Origin: an uncultured Lachnospiraceae bacterium
GTDB lineage: Bacteria; Bacillota; Clostridia; Lachnospirales; Lachnospiraceae
Direction: 5' to 3'
Length of the DNA stretch: 30,694 bases
NCBI GenBank assembly: GCA_937950565.1
Contig: CALFCS010000026.1
Span: 1-30,694, forward strand
A model generated the notes under the pieces. The model searched no databases. It saw only the letters and a program-made list of their open reading frames with translations, and was not told the DNA's origin. Below are positions 8,497 through 14,998 of this stretch, in pieces; within the stretch, counting starts at the first letter, position 1; every line of letters begins with the position of its first letter. Made by a program: the position numbers and the translations under genes.

Positions 8497-9873
8497 ATGG
8501 AAAAACTAAAGAAATTTTTTGCGGCCGTTGATATGACGGAAGGGAGACCATGGGAGAGAATTTTAATTTTTACGATTCCGATGCTGCTTGGTAATATCGC
8601 CCAGCAGCTGTATAATACGGTAGATAGTGTTGTTGTAGGTAAATATATTGGAGATAATGCACTTGCGGCAGTAGGAAGTGCAGGACCAATCCTGAATCTG
8701 CTGCTGGTATTGTTCGTCGGTATTAGTGTGGGAGCCAGTATTATGGTATCACAGTATCTGGGCGGAAGAAAAAGAGAAGAATTGTCCACAACAATCGGGA
8801 ATACGATTGTGCTTACCGGAATTGCTTCTGTTTTTATTATGATAGTAGCAACATTGGCGGCGAGACCCTTGCTGGTTCTTTTACATACGCCGGACAGTAT
8901 TCTTGACTGGTGTACGACTTATCTTAGAATTTTGTTTATCGGAATTGCAGGAATGGCATATTATAATATTCTCTGCGGAGTTCTGCGTGGATTGGGTGAT
9001 TCCGTATCCGCATTGATTTATCTGGTAATCGCGAGTATACTAAATATTATTCTGGATTTGTTGTTTGTAGCAAAATTTAATATGGGAGTAGGCGGTGTTG
9101 CTCTTGCAACCGCAATCGCCCAGGGAATTTCAGCAATTTTGTGCGTAATAAAGCTTAAGCGGATGTCTGAATTTTTTGATTTTAAATTAAAGTATTTCAA
9201 GCTTGATAAAAATGCTTCCCTGAATGTGATACGGCTTGGACTTCCATCTGGTATTACACAGGCGATTATGTCTATGGCGATGCTGCTGGTACAATCGCTG
9301 ACAAATAGTTTTGGCGAGCAGTTTATCGCGGCAAATGTTATTGTAATGCGTGTGGATGGTTTTGCGATGCTTCCGAATTTTTCTTTTGGAACGGCTATGA
9401 CGACATACGCAGGGCAGAATGTAGGAGCGAGGTCGTATGACCGTGTGAGCCGGGGTGCAAAGGAAGGCACATTGCTTGCTATGGGAATATCAACGGCAAT
9501 TACGGTTTCTATTTTGATTTTTGGACGGTATCTTATGGGTATATTTACGGATACGGAAGAATTGATTACGCTTAGCTTTAATATGATGCGGATTCTCGCG
9601 GCCGGGTACATAGCGATGGCGGTAACGCAGAGTTTATCCGGTGTTATGCGCGGCGCCGGAGATACGGTAACGCCAATGTGGATTTCGATTGTATCAACGA
9701 TTATTATTCGTGTGCCGTTAGCATATGGGCTTGTAAACCTGACGAAGAGTGAGCAGTATCCGGCAGGAAGAAGAGAGTGCATTTTTATTTCCCTTTTGAT
9801 TTCCTGGGTGTTAGGTGCAGTTATTACCAGTATTTTTTACAAGAGAGGGAAATGGAAAGGAAAAGCGCTATAA
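8497..9873 (+). CDS. MATE-family multidrug/cation antiporter
   Basis: A 458-residue multipass membrane exporter. MTEGRPWERILIFTIPMLLGNIAQQLYNTVDSVVVGKYIG (quoted here only as its blocks ERILIFTIPMLLG and LYNTVDSVVVGKYIG) is typical of MATE proteins, as is the second-half repeat LGLPSGITQAIMSMAM. About 12 helices in two symmetric halves are expected and consistent with the hydrophobicity. The start ATG 8497 has GGGGA 7 nt upstream; an upstream in-frame ATG at 8446 lies inside rseP. It sits 25 nt after rseP and may be transcribed from the same operon. Substrate unknown. Confidence 0.93.
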   Translation: MEKLKKFFAAVDMTEGRPWERILIFTIPMLLGNIAQQLYNTVDSVVVGKYIGDNALAAVGSAGPILNLLLVLFVGISVGASIMVSQYLGGRKREELSTTIGNTIVLTGIASVFIMIVATLAARPLLVLLHTPDSILDWCTTYLRILFIGIAGMAYYNILCGVLRGLGDSVSALIYLVIASILNIILDLLFVAKFNMGVGGVALATAIAQGISAILCVIKLKRMSEFFDFKLKYFKLDKNASLNVIRLGLPSGITQAIMSMAMLLVQSLTNSFGEQFIAANVIVMRVDGFAMLPNFSFGTAMTTYAGQNVGARSYDRVSRGAKEGTLLAMGISTAITVSILIFGRYLMGIFTDTEELITLSFNMMRILAAGYIAMAVTQSLSGVMRGAGDTVTPMWISIVSTIIIRVPLAYGLVNLTKSEQYPAGRRECIFISLLISWVLGAVITSIFYKRGKWKGKAL

Positions 9874-9930
9874 AGAATGTAACTTGTTGATTTGTGTGTG
9901 ATGTTGAATAGGTAGAAAGGAGTGAGGACA

Positions 9931-10293
9931 ATGGGTAAGAAGGTTTTAGTTTGTGATGACATGGCCGGTTTGAGGATGATGGAGAAGGACATCCTGATTA
10001 AAAATGGCTATGAAGTATGCGGAGAAGCAGAAAATGGATTGAGAGCAGTTGAAATGTATCCGGAGCTGAAGCCGGATCTGGTGCTGATGGATGTTACTAT
10101 GCCGGAGATGGATGGGATTCAGGCTTTAAAAGAAATCATGGCATATGATGGGGATGCGAAGGTTGTTATGTGCAGCAGTATGGCGGACCCTGCGACAGTA
10201 TCCGAATGTATGCAGGCCGGGGCAAAGGACTTTATTGAAAAGACGTTTCGGGAAGAGCCTATTTTGAGAACGCTGGAGAAGGTATTGGGCTAA
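9931..10293 (+). CDS. Stand-alone CheY-like response-regulator receiver
   Basis: A 120-residue protein that is a receiver domain only. VLVCDD holds the acidic pair (Asp9, Asp10), LVLMDVTMPEMDG the phosphorylated Asp54, CSS the switch Ser (82/83) and FIEKTF the conserved Lys104. There is no output domain and no histidine kinase nearby, so its partner is encoded elsewhere or it acts by protein contact as CheY does. I use ATG 9931 with GGAG (9919-9922) 8 nt upstream rather than GTG 9922, which overlaps that site. Confidence 0.92.
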   Translation: MGKKVLVCDDMAGLRMMEKDILIKNGYEVCGEAENGLRAVEMYPELKPDLVLMDVTMPEMDGIQALKEIMAYDGDAKVVMCSSMADPATVSECMQAGAKDFIEKTFREEPILRTLEKVLG

Positions 10294-10314
10294 AGTGTTT
10301 GTGAAAATTAATTC

Positions 10315-10357
10315 GTGATGGGTGGGGAGTTTTATGTTTCTCCACCCATCACATTTT
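10315..10357. terminator. Bidirectional terminator between convergent genes
   Basis: GTGATGGGTGG (from 10315) pairs with CCACCCATCAC (to 10352), followed by ATTTT. It lies between the CheY-like gene and the C-terminal end of the split cell-wall gene and can serve both. Confidence 0.75.
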
Positions 10358-10389
10358 CCGGGCAGCATTGTTTTCAGACAGCAGGAATT

Positions 10390-10788
10390 TCAGACAAGCT
10401 CTGCAATTCTTGATACGCCGACATAGATTTCGGAGATTTTGTACCAGGTTGGATAATCTACAATTCCAGTGACAGGAAGCCCGAATACAGATTGGAATTT
10501 TCTTACGGCGGCTTCTGTTGCCGGACCAAAGATACCATCCGCAGCAATCTTTGGAATGGCCGGATATGCGCCGGAGATGACTGCAAGCTGTTCCTGCATC
10601 TGCCGGACTTTATCTCCGGTAGAGCCCTGGGTCAGGTTGTAGCCGGGCCAGGAAGAGGGAATCCCTGAGATTGCTTCGGCAGTGTTGATGTACATATTAT
10701 CGCCATAATAATAACGGAGGATTTCAATGGGAGAGTAGCCTTGATCGCCCAGTGATTTGCTGCCCCATTGTGTCATCCTTTTTGTCAT
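10390..10788 (-). pseudogene. C-terminal piece of split SpoIID-like peptidoglycan-binding gene
   Basis: Native codons run from 10771 down to the stop at 10390-10392. They encode TQWGSKSLGDQGYSPIEILR, a SpoIID-like ending resembling the MSQ(W/Y)GA...YS..EIL..YY pattern. A peptidoglycan-binding-1 repeat follows (GSTGDKVRQMQEQL ... ADGIFGPATEAAVRKFQ). The open frame can begin at an ATG at 10788 that belongs to element A (MTKRM), but the ribosome site there is weak. I treat this as a severed 3' end and not a free gene. Joined to the middle and N-terminal pieces it gives an uninterrupted 420-residue protein. Confidence 0.9.
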
Positions 10789-10799
10789 AACCTGTAAAG
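10772..10799. other. Element A left attachment site
   Basis: Core GTCATCC (10772-10778), then the arm at 10780-10799, TTTTGTCATAACCTGTAAAG. The arm is the inverted match (19 of 20) of the arm at the other end. The core covers host codons for the conserved WMTQWG stretch. Confidence 0.85.
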
Positions 10800-10809
10800 T
10801 AGTTTTAAA

Positions 10810-12291
10810 TCAGTATGTGAAATAGTAAATTTTCAGGGTGTCATCTTGACGGTTGTATATGATTTTATCTATAATCTGTTTTAATACTTCGCTCTTTTGC
10901 GTGGTGGTATATTGACTGGATTCCAGAACGACATATACATTTTTTACTTTTTGAAGAATGGCATCCCGGGAAGTCTCCGGGCATTCTTTTTCTCCCTTTT
11001 CAGTCAGCTCAGTAAGCAGCTCTTTCAGCCGCTTTCTTTCCTCCTGGATCAGCCGTTTATTTTCCTTGTATTCTTCAATCGTGTCGATTCCTTCCCGGTA
11101 AGAAATACGGATACGTTCCTCTTTCAGCACAAGTCCTTGAATTCGTTCTGTAATGATTGCCTGTTCATTTGTTACCTTATCTGGTTCACGCTGGCAGAGT
11201 TCATATTCGATGTCCTCAGTGTCTAATACTTCCCTCAAACATTGCAGAATCTCTTTTTCCAGTACAAGGGAGCTGATTCCATTGGGTTTTTGACATTTGC
11301 CTTTGTTGTATCCGTAACACTGGAAATAAGAGTATTGTTCTCCGTTTTTGCGGCGCAGGGTATTTGCGGTAAGCGTGCGGCCACAGTCCGGGCATTTTAA
11401 AAGACCGGAAAGCCAGTGGCGGTAAGTGGAAGAGGGTCTGGTTCCGGTTGGGTGGCGGGTCTTCTTGAATCGTTCTTGAGCGGAGTCAAAGAGTTCTGGT
11501 GAGATAATTGCTTCCTGCGCCCCTTCCGTAACAATCCATTCAGATTTATCTTTTATTTCATTTGTGGCATTGTGTGTACGGTTCCAACGTATCATTCCGC
11601 AATAGGTAGGATTTTGCAATATGTATTCTACGGAACGTCGTTCAAACGGCTTCCCGTGGGAGGTCTGGTATCCACAGGAGTTCAGATAGCGCGCAATGTC
11701 AAACAAGTTCATCTGTTCATTTGCATATTTGTTGAATATAATCCGTACAATGGCGGCTTCCTCCGGAACGATGACAGGTGGCTTTCCGCGTTCCGCAATC
11801 CGGTACCCAAGCGGTGGTCTTGCTTGAAAACCGCCGCGCATGGCATTTTCCTTCATGCCCCGGAAAACTTCCCCGGACAGACGGATAGAATAGTATTCGT
11901 CCATCCATTCAATGATTCGTTCAATCAAGCTTCCGAAAGGACCGTCAATCAACGGCTCGGACACGCTGATAACATCCACGTTATTCTGCTTCTTAAGAAG
12001 CGATTTATATACAATGGATTCCTCCTGGTTCCGTGCAAAACGGCTGAATTTCCATACGAGGATGGCATCGACCGGATGCTCAGACGATTTGGCGGATGCA
12101 ATCATTTCCTGAAAAGCAGGCCGCTTGTCAGCTGATCTCCCGGACACACCAATTTCAAAGAAGATATGCAGGATTACAATGTTGTTTTTCTTTCCGTATT
12201 CCCGAATTAGCTTTTCCTGGGAATCCGGAGAAAGTTCCTCCTGCTTGTCGGTTGAAACACGTACATAACCATAACCATAAAGCTTCGGCAT
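10810..12291 (-). CDS. Large serine recombinase A (integrase of element A)
   Basis: A 493-residue recombinase expected to catalyse integration and excision of element A. The resolvase domain covers residues ~5-150, with the nucleophile Ser13 in YVRVSTDKQ and Arg84/Arg87 in KFSRFARN. The recombinase domain spans ~160-265 (PPLGYRI, ILQNPTYCGMI). A zinc ribbon follows with Cys300, 303, 325 and 333, then a long coiled coil at ~345-430. ATG 12291 has AAGGAGGG 7 nt upstream. The stop lies 10 bp from the left inverted arm, the usual integrase/attP arrangement. Confidence 0.95.
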   Translation of the reverse strand: MPKLYGYGYVRVSTDKQEELSPDSQEKLIREYGKKNNIVILHIFFEIGVSGRSADKRPAFQEMIASAKSSEHPVDAILVWKFSRFARNQEESIVYKSLLKKQNNVDVISVSEPLIDGPFGSLIERIIEWMDEYYSIRLSGEVFRGMKENAMRGGFQARPPLGYRIAERGKPPVIVPEEAAIVRIIFNKYANEQMNLFDIARYLNSCGYQTSHGKPFERRSVEYILQNPTYCGMIRWNRTHNATNEIKDKSEWIVTEGAQEAIISPELFDSAQERFKKTRHPTGTRPSSTYRHWLSGLLKCPDCGRTLTANTLRRKNGEQYSYFQCYGYNKGKCQKPNGISSLVLEKEILQCLREVLDTEDIEYELCQREPDKVTNEQAIITERIQGLVLKEERIRISYREGIDTIEEYKENKRLIQEERKRLKELLTELTEKGEKECPETSRDAILQKVKNVYVVLESSQYTTTQKSEVLKQIIDKIIYNRQDDTLKIYYFTY

Positions 12292-12335
12292 AATATTTCC
12301 CTCCTTCGTAATCGTATGAATCTTTTCCAGGGAAG

Positions 12336-12374
12336 ATTACAGCAAATTACAGAGAATAACAGAAACAAGTACAA
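12336..12374 (-). promoter_or_regulatory. Promoter of recombinase A with three phased repeats
   Basis: On the minus strand TTGTAC (12369-12374), 17 nt, TGTAAT (12346-12351) forms a plausible sigma-A promoter. Three 7-mers, ATTACAG (12336), ATTACAG (12346) and ATAACAG (12356), are spaced exactly 10 bp apart over the -10 region. This suggests a regulator reading one face of the helix. Confidence 0.45.
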
Positions 12375-12412
12375 ACTATACTTCATATAGATTAGAGAGG
12401 TGATAGTCAGTT

Positions 12413-12571
12413 TTGAAATGCTTAAGTATTGTTATAATCGATGGACAGGAGAAGGAATTAAGGACACTGCCAAAGGAAGAACAGGAAGAGCTTGCAAGGA
12501 TATGGAATGAACGGGCGCTGGCGGCCGTTGGATACGAAAGGAAAAGAACACTTAAAAATCAGAAGATATAG
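12413..12571 (+). CDS. Small 52-residue protein divergent from recombinase A
   Basis: Starts at TTG 12413 with AGAGAGGTGA about 9 nt upstream; an in-frame stop at 12404-12406 leaves no earlier start. It encodes a short basic/acidic protein containing LRTLPKEEQEELARIWNERA and then LAAVGYERKR. Similar short proteins of the pattern (LPxEE...WNxRAxxAxGY) are, from memory, often seen beside clostridial serine recombinases. Function unknown; a recombination directionality factor is one possibility but is not shown. Confidence 0.65.
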   Translation: MKCLSIVIIDGQEKELRTLPKEEQEELARIWNERALAAVGYERKRTLKNQKI

Positions 12572-12631
12572 CTGATTTTATGAAAACTTTTTTAGAAAAC
12601 GGAATAAAAAATATAAAAATAGAAAAAATAA

Positions 12632-12660
12632 TTGAAAATAAAGGATGCTTGTGCTAAAAT
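12632..12660 (+). promoter_or_regulatory. Promoter of the ATPase/TOPRIM pair
   Basis: TTGAAA (12632-12637), 17 nt, TAAAAT (12655-12660), 24 nt before ATG 12685. GGAGG at 12670-12674 is the ribosome site. The cargo operon therefore has its own near-consensus promoter, independent of the recombinase. Confidence 0.75.
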
Positions 12661-12684
12661 GAAGTTTGCGGAGGTAGAAAAGAG

Positions 12685-14082
12685 ATGGAGAGCATTGTAA
12701 GGTTATCATCATTAAAAATTTCTAATATAAAAAATGTTAGATGTGGACAAATCATTATGCCAAATACCTGCCGAAAACAGTTGTCTTATAAAAATGCAGA
12801 AGTGTTGGGAGTGTATGGACAGAATGGATCTGGAAAAACAGCTGTTGTTGATACATTGTACTATTTACAGAAAATTATGGTAGGCAGTAAGCTTGAGGAA
12901 GAGATTGCGGATTATATTGATGTAAATGGAAATGGAAATCAGGCAGAGGTTGTGGCAGATTTTTACATTTTTGCAGAAGCAGCTACTTATGAAGTGAGCT
13001 ATAAGGTTATTTTGTGTAAAAATGATAAAGGTGCAGAGATTATTCGAGAAACATTGAGTTGTGCTGTAAATAAAGAGAATTTCAGAAGTAATAAAACAGT
13101 ATTTATGGATTATCAGCGTTCAGATCGGGATAATGTGTTTGCACCGAAAAAGAGATTGAACGAAGTTGTTGAGGCGAATGCAGAAAATAAAACAGATTTG
13201 ATTGTAGCCAGAAAAATGGCCGAAAAGAGTAACTGCTCCTATATTTTTGGAGAAAGCAGCAGGGAAATTTTTTGTCGAAATTATGAGAATGATTTTAATC
13301 ATTATTCAGAGGTGATTAAAGCATTGTTTAAATTTGCTTTAGCAGATTTATTTGTAATTAGAAATATACATTCCGGCATGATTTCTGCTAATTTTTTGCT
13401 CCCGATGACGTTTAAAATTGAGCAGAATGAAATTGAAATGAAGGGAGATTTTGCGGTTCCATTGACAGAACCGGTAGTTTTAGGTGAGGAAGGAAAACAG
13501 CTTCTTGATGCTATTGTAGAGCAGGTAAACATGGTTCTTCATACTATTATTCCGGGAATGAAAATTGGGGTTCACAATTATGGAGCGCAGTTAATGGATT
13601 CCGGAGAAGATGGTTATCGGGTGGAGATCGTTTCTATTCGGGAAAATATGCTGCCTATTCCAATTCGAATGGAATCAGAAGGAATCATTAAAATCATTTC
13701 TATTCTGAATGCATTAATTCAGGCATTTGGAAGTCCTTCTATCTGCCTGGCAATTGATGAACTGGATGCAGGAATCTTTGAATATATGCTTGGAGAACTG
13801 CTTGATATTTTCAATAAAAGTGCAAAGGGTCAGTTGATTTTTACTTCTCATAATCTTCGTGCATTGGAAATGTTGGATAAAGAAAGCATTATGTTTTCTA
13901 CAGCAAATCCGGATAGAAGATATATCCGGATGAAGAATGTAAAAGCATCAAACAATCTTAGGGACATGTATCTGAGAGGAATTACGCTTGGTGGTCAGGA
14001 TGAAGTGATTTATGAGGAAACAGATAGTTTGAGAATTGCACGCGCATTTAGGAAGGCAGGTAGAACGATACGGCATGAGTGA
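12685..14082 (+). CDS. AAA/ABC-type ATPase of a two-gene defence-like pair
   Basis: A 465-residue ATPase of the AAA_15/OLD-like class. Visible elements are the N-terminal strand LSSLKISNIKNVRCG, Walker A GQNGSGKT (45-52), an ABC-like signature around ESEGIIKIISIL (330-341), Walker B ICLAIDELD (353-361) and the switch LIFTSHN (384-390). There is no fused nuclease. The next gene overlaps by 8 nt and is TOPRIM-like. ATPase plus TOPRIM pairs are known in anti-phage systems such as PARIS (AriA/AriB) and AbiL/RloAB, and OLD proteins fuse both parts. The defence role is inferred from this likeness and from its place as mobile-element cargo. Confidence 0.82.
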   Translation: MESIVRLSSLKISNIKNVRCGQIIMPNTCRKQLSYKNAEVLGVYGQNGSGKTAVVDTLYYLQKIMVGSKLEEEIADYIDVNGNGNQAEVVADFYIFAEAATYEVSYKVILCKNDKGAEIIRETLSCAVNKENFRSNKTVFMDYQRSDRDNVFAPKKRLNEVVEANAENKTDLIVARKMAEKSNCSYIFGESSREIFCRNYENDFNHYSEVIKALFKFALADLFVIRNIHSGMISANFLLPMTFKIEQNEIEMKGDFAVPLTEPVVLGEEGKQLLDAIVEQVNMVLHTIIPGMKIGVHNYGAQLMDSGEDGYRVEIVSIRENMLPIPIRMESEGIIKIISILNALIQAFGSPSICLAIDELDAGIFEYMLGELLDIFNKSAKGQLIFTSHNLRALEMLDKESIMFSTANPDRRYIRMKNVKASNNLRDMYLRGITLGGQDEVIYEETDSLRIARAFRKAGRTIRHE

Positions 14083-14752
14083 AAAGAAAGTTATTGTGTT
14101 TATAGTGGAAGGCCCAAGTGATGAAGCAGCGCTGGGAACAATTATGAAAGAGTACTTTTCAAGTAATGAAGTGCAGTTTGTTGTTGTGCATGGAGATATT
14201 ACATTGAAGGATTATGTCTCGGTAGAAAGTATTTTGAAGAAGATAAATGAACAGATTGAAGGAGTGAAGAGCAAATATCGGTATCAACAGAAAGATTTTA
14301 TAAAGATTATCCATATTGTGGATATGGATGGGGTGTATGTTCCGGATACAGATGTGAAAGAAGCAGATGTGGAGGAGATTCAATATTACGAGGATCATAT
14401 CGATGCCCAAAATGTGAGTGCAGTCGTAAATCGCAATAAGCAGAAAGGTGTTATCCTGTATAAGCTTAGAAGAACGGGAAAAATCAACGGTATACCTTAT
14501 CGGATTTATTTTAATTCCTGCAATTTGGAACACGTACTATATCAGGAATTGAAGAATTTTACTGATGAGGAAAAACAGATATTGTCAGATGATTTTGCTG
14601 AAAGGTATGAAGGAAAGGTAGATGAGTTTATAGAATTTATATCAGACCCGATTTTGGCAGTTCCGGGTACATATCAGAAAACTTGGGATTATATTGAGAA
14701 GGACAGAAATTCTTTAAATCGGCATTCCAATATGCATTTGATATTTGAGTAA
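14075..14752 (+). CDS. TOPRIM-like partner of the AAA ATPase
   Basis: A 225-residue protein. VIVFIVEGPSDEAAL supplies a Glu (residue 12) and IIHIVDMDGVYV a DxD pair (about residues 83 and 85), spaced as in TOPRIM folds of OLD nucleases, RloB and AriB. I see no other domain. The start ATG 14075 overlaps the ATPase stop (ATGAGTGA), so translation is coupled. A longer TTG start at 14036 would add 13 poorly supported residues. It is the likely effector (nuclease) of the pair, but nuclease activity is not proven by sequence. It ends 22 nt before the right arm of element A. Confidence 0.75.
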   Translation: MSEKKVIVFIVEGPSDEAALGTIMKEYFSSNEVQFVVVHGDITLKDYVSVESILKKINEQIEGVKSKYRYQQKDFIKIIHIVDMDGVYVPDTDVKEADVEEIQYYEDHIDAQNVSAVVNRNKQKGVILYKLRRTGKINGIPYRIYFNSCNLEHVLYQELKNFTDEEKQILSDDFAERYEGKVDEFIEFISDPILAVPGTYQKTWDYIEKDRNSLNRHSNMHLIFE

Positions 14753-14774
14753 ATTATGAATAGCAGATAAAACT

Positions 14775-14803
14775 CTTTATAGGTTATGACAAAATGGTCA
14801 TCC
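14775..14803. other. Element A right attachment site
   Basis: Arm CTTTATAGGTTATGACAAAA at 14775-14794, then the core GTCATCC at 14797-14803. Joining both element ends gives a 50-bp attP-like inverted repeat of 20 + 10 + 20 bp. Only one arm position differs, and the centre is the CA/TG dinucleotide inside the core. Confidence 0.85.
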
Positions 14804-14998
14804 AATTCGGGCATTGTACCTGCCTTCCGTCGCAGTACTGGGTCAGGATTGGCTGTCTGACATTTGGTCTGGACAGATAGCTCGCAAATAATTCATCGAC
14901 AATAGTGGATATGGTATCGTAAATATTGCGTTCCGGTATCCATTTGTGATCAAAAGCGGTGGATGAGGTGATGGTGAAATCATAGCCTTGGTTCCGGT
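14797..14998 (-). pseudogene. Middle piece of split SpoIID-like gene
   Basis: A 202-nt stretch between elements A and B. Read on the minus strand in the frame set by the other pieces, it encodes YRNQGYDFTITSSTAFDHKW, then IPERNIYDTISTIVDELFAS, YLSRPNVRQPILTQYCDGRQ and VQCPNWMT, with no stop. It has no start of its own. In the integrated state the frame stops a few codons inside element A (MTILS, stop). Its open frame shows that neither insertion has decayed the target. Confidence 0.9.

Larger units (their letters stand above)
10772..14803. mobile_element. Element A: serine-recombinase integrative element
   Basis: A 4,025-bp unit bounded by direct copies of GTCATCC (10772-10778 and 14797-14803). 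It is inserted in the SpoIID-like host gene. Contents: a large serine recombinase ending 10 bp from the left arm, a divergent 52-residue small protein, and an AAA ATPase/TOPRIM-like pair. No conjugation, capsid or replication gene is present, so it is a minimal integrative element with a defence-like cargo. The cargo genes are visibly more AT-rich than the flanking chromosome. Removing the element restores the host reading frame at this junction. Confidence 0.9.

Noticed and set aside
10390..10788. An independent 132-residue peptidoglycan-binding protein
   Set aside because: Only the first few codons (MTKRM) are element-derived, the ribosome site is weak, and the rest continues the severed SpoIID-like domain in frame with the other pieces.
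11572..12135. Open frames opposite recombinase A (plus strand), and similar ones opposite rseP, cdsA and carB
   Set aside because: No ribosome site or family motif; they mirror well-supported genes on the other strand.
10772..14803. GTCATCC repeats as a transposon target-site duplication
   Set aside because: The repeats form the centre of a 50-bp palindrome when the element ends are joined, and the element carries a large serine recombinase. A seven-base duplication would also shift the host frame, whereas counting one copy restores it.
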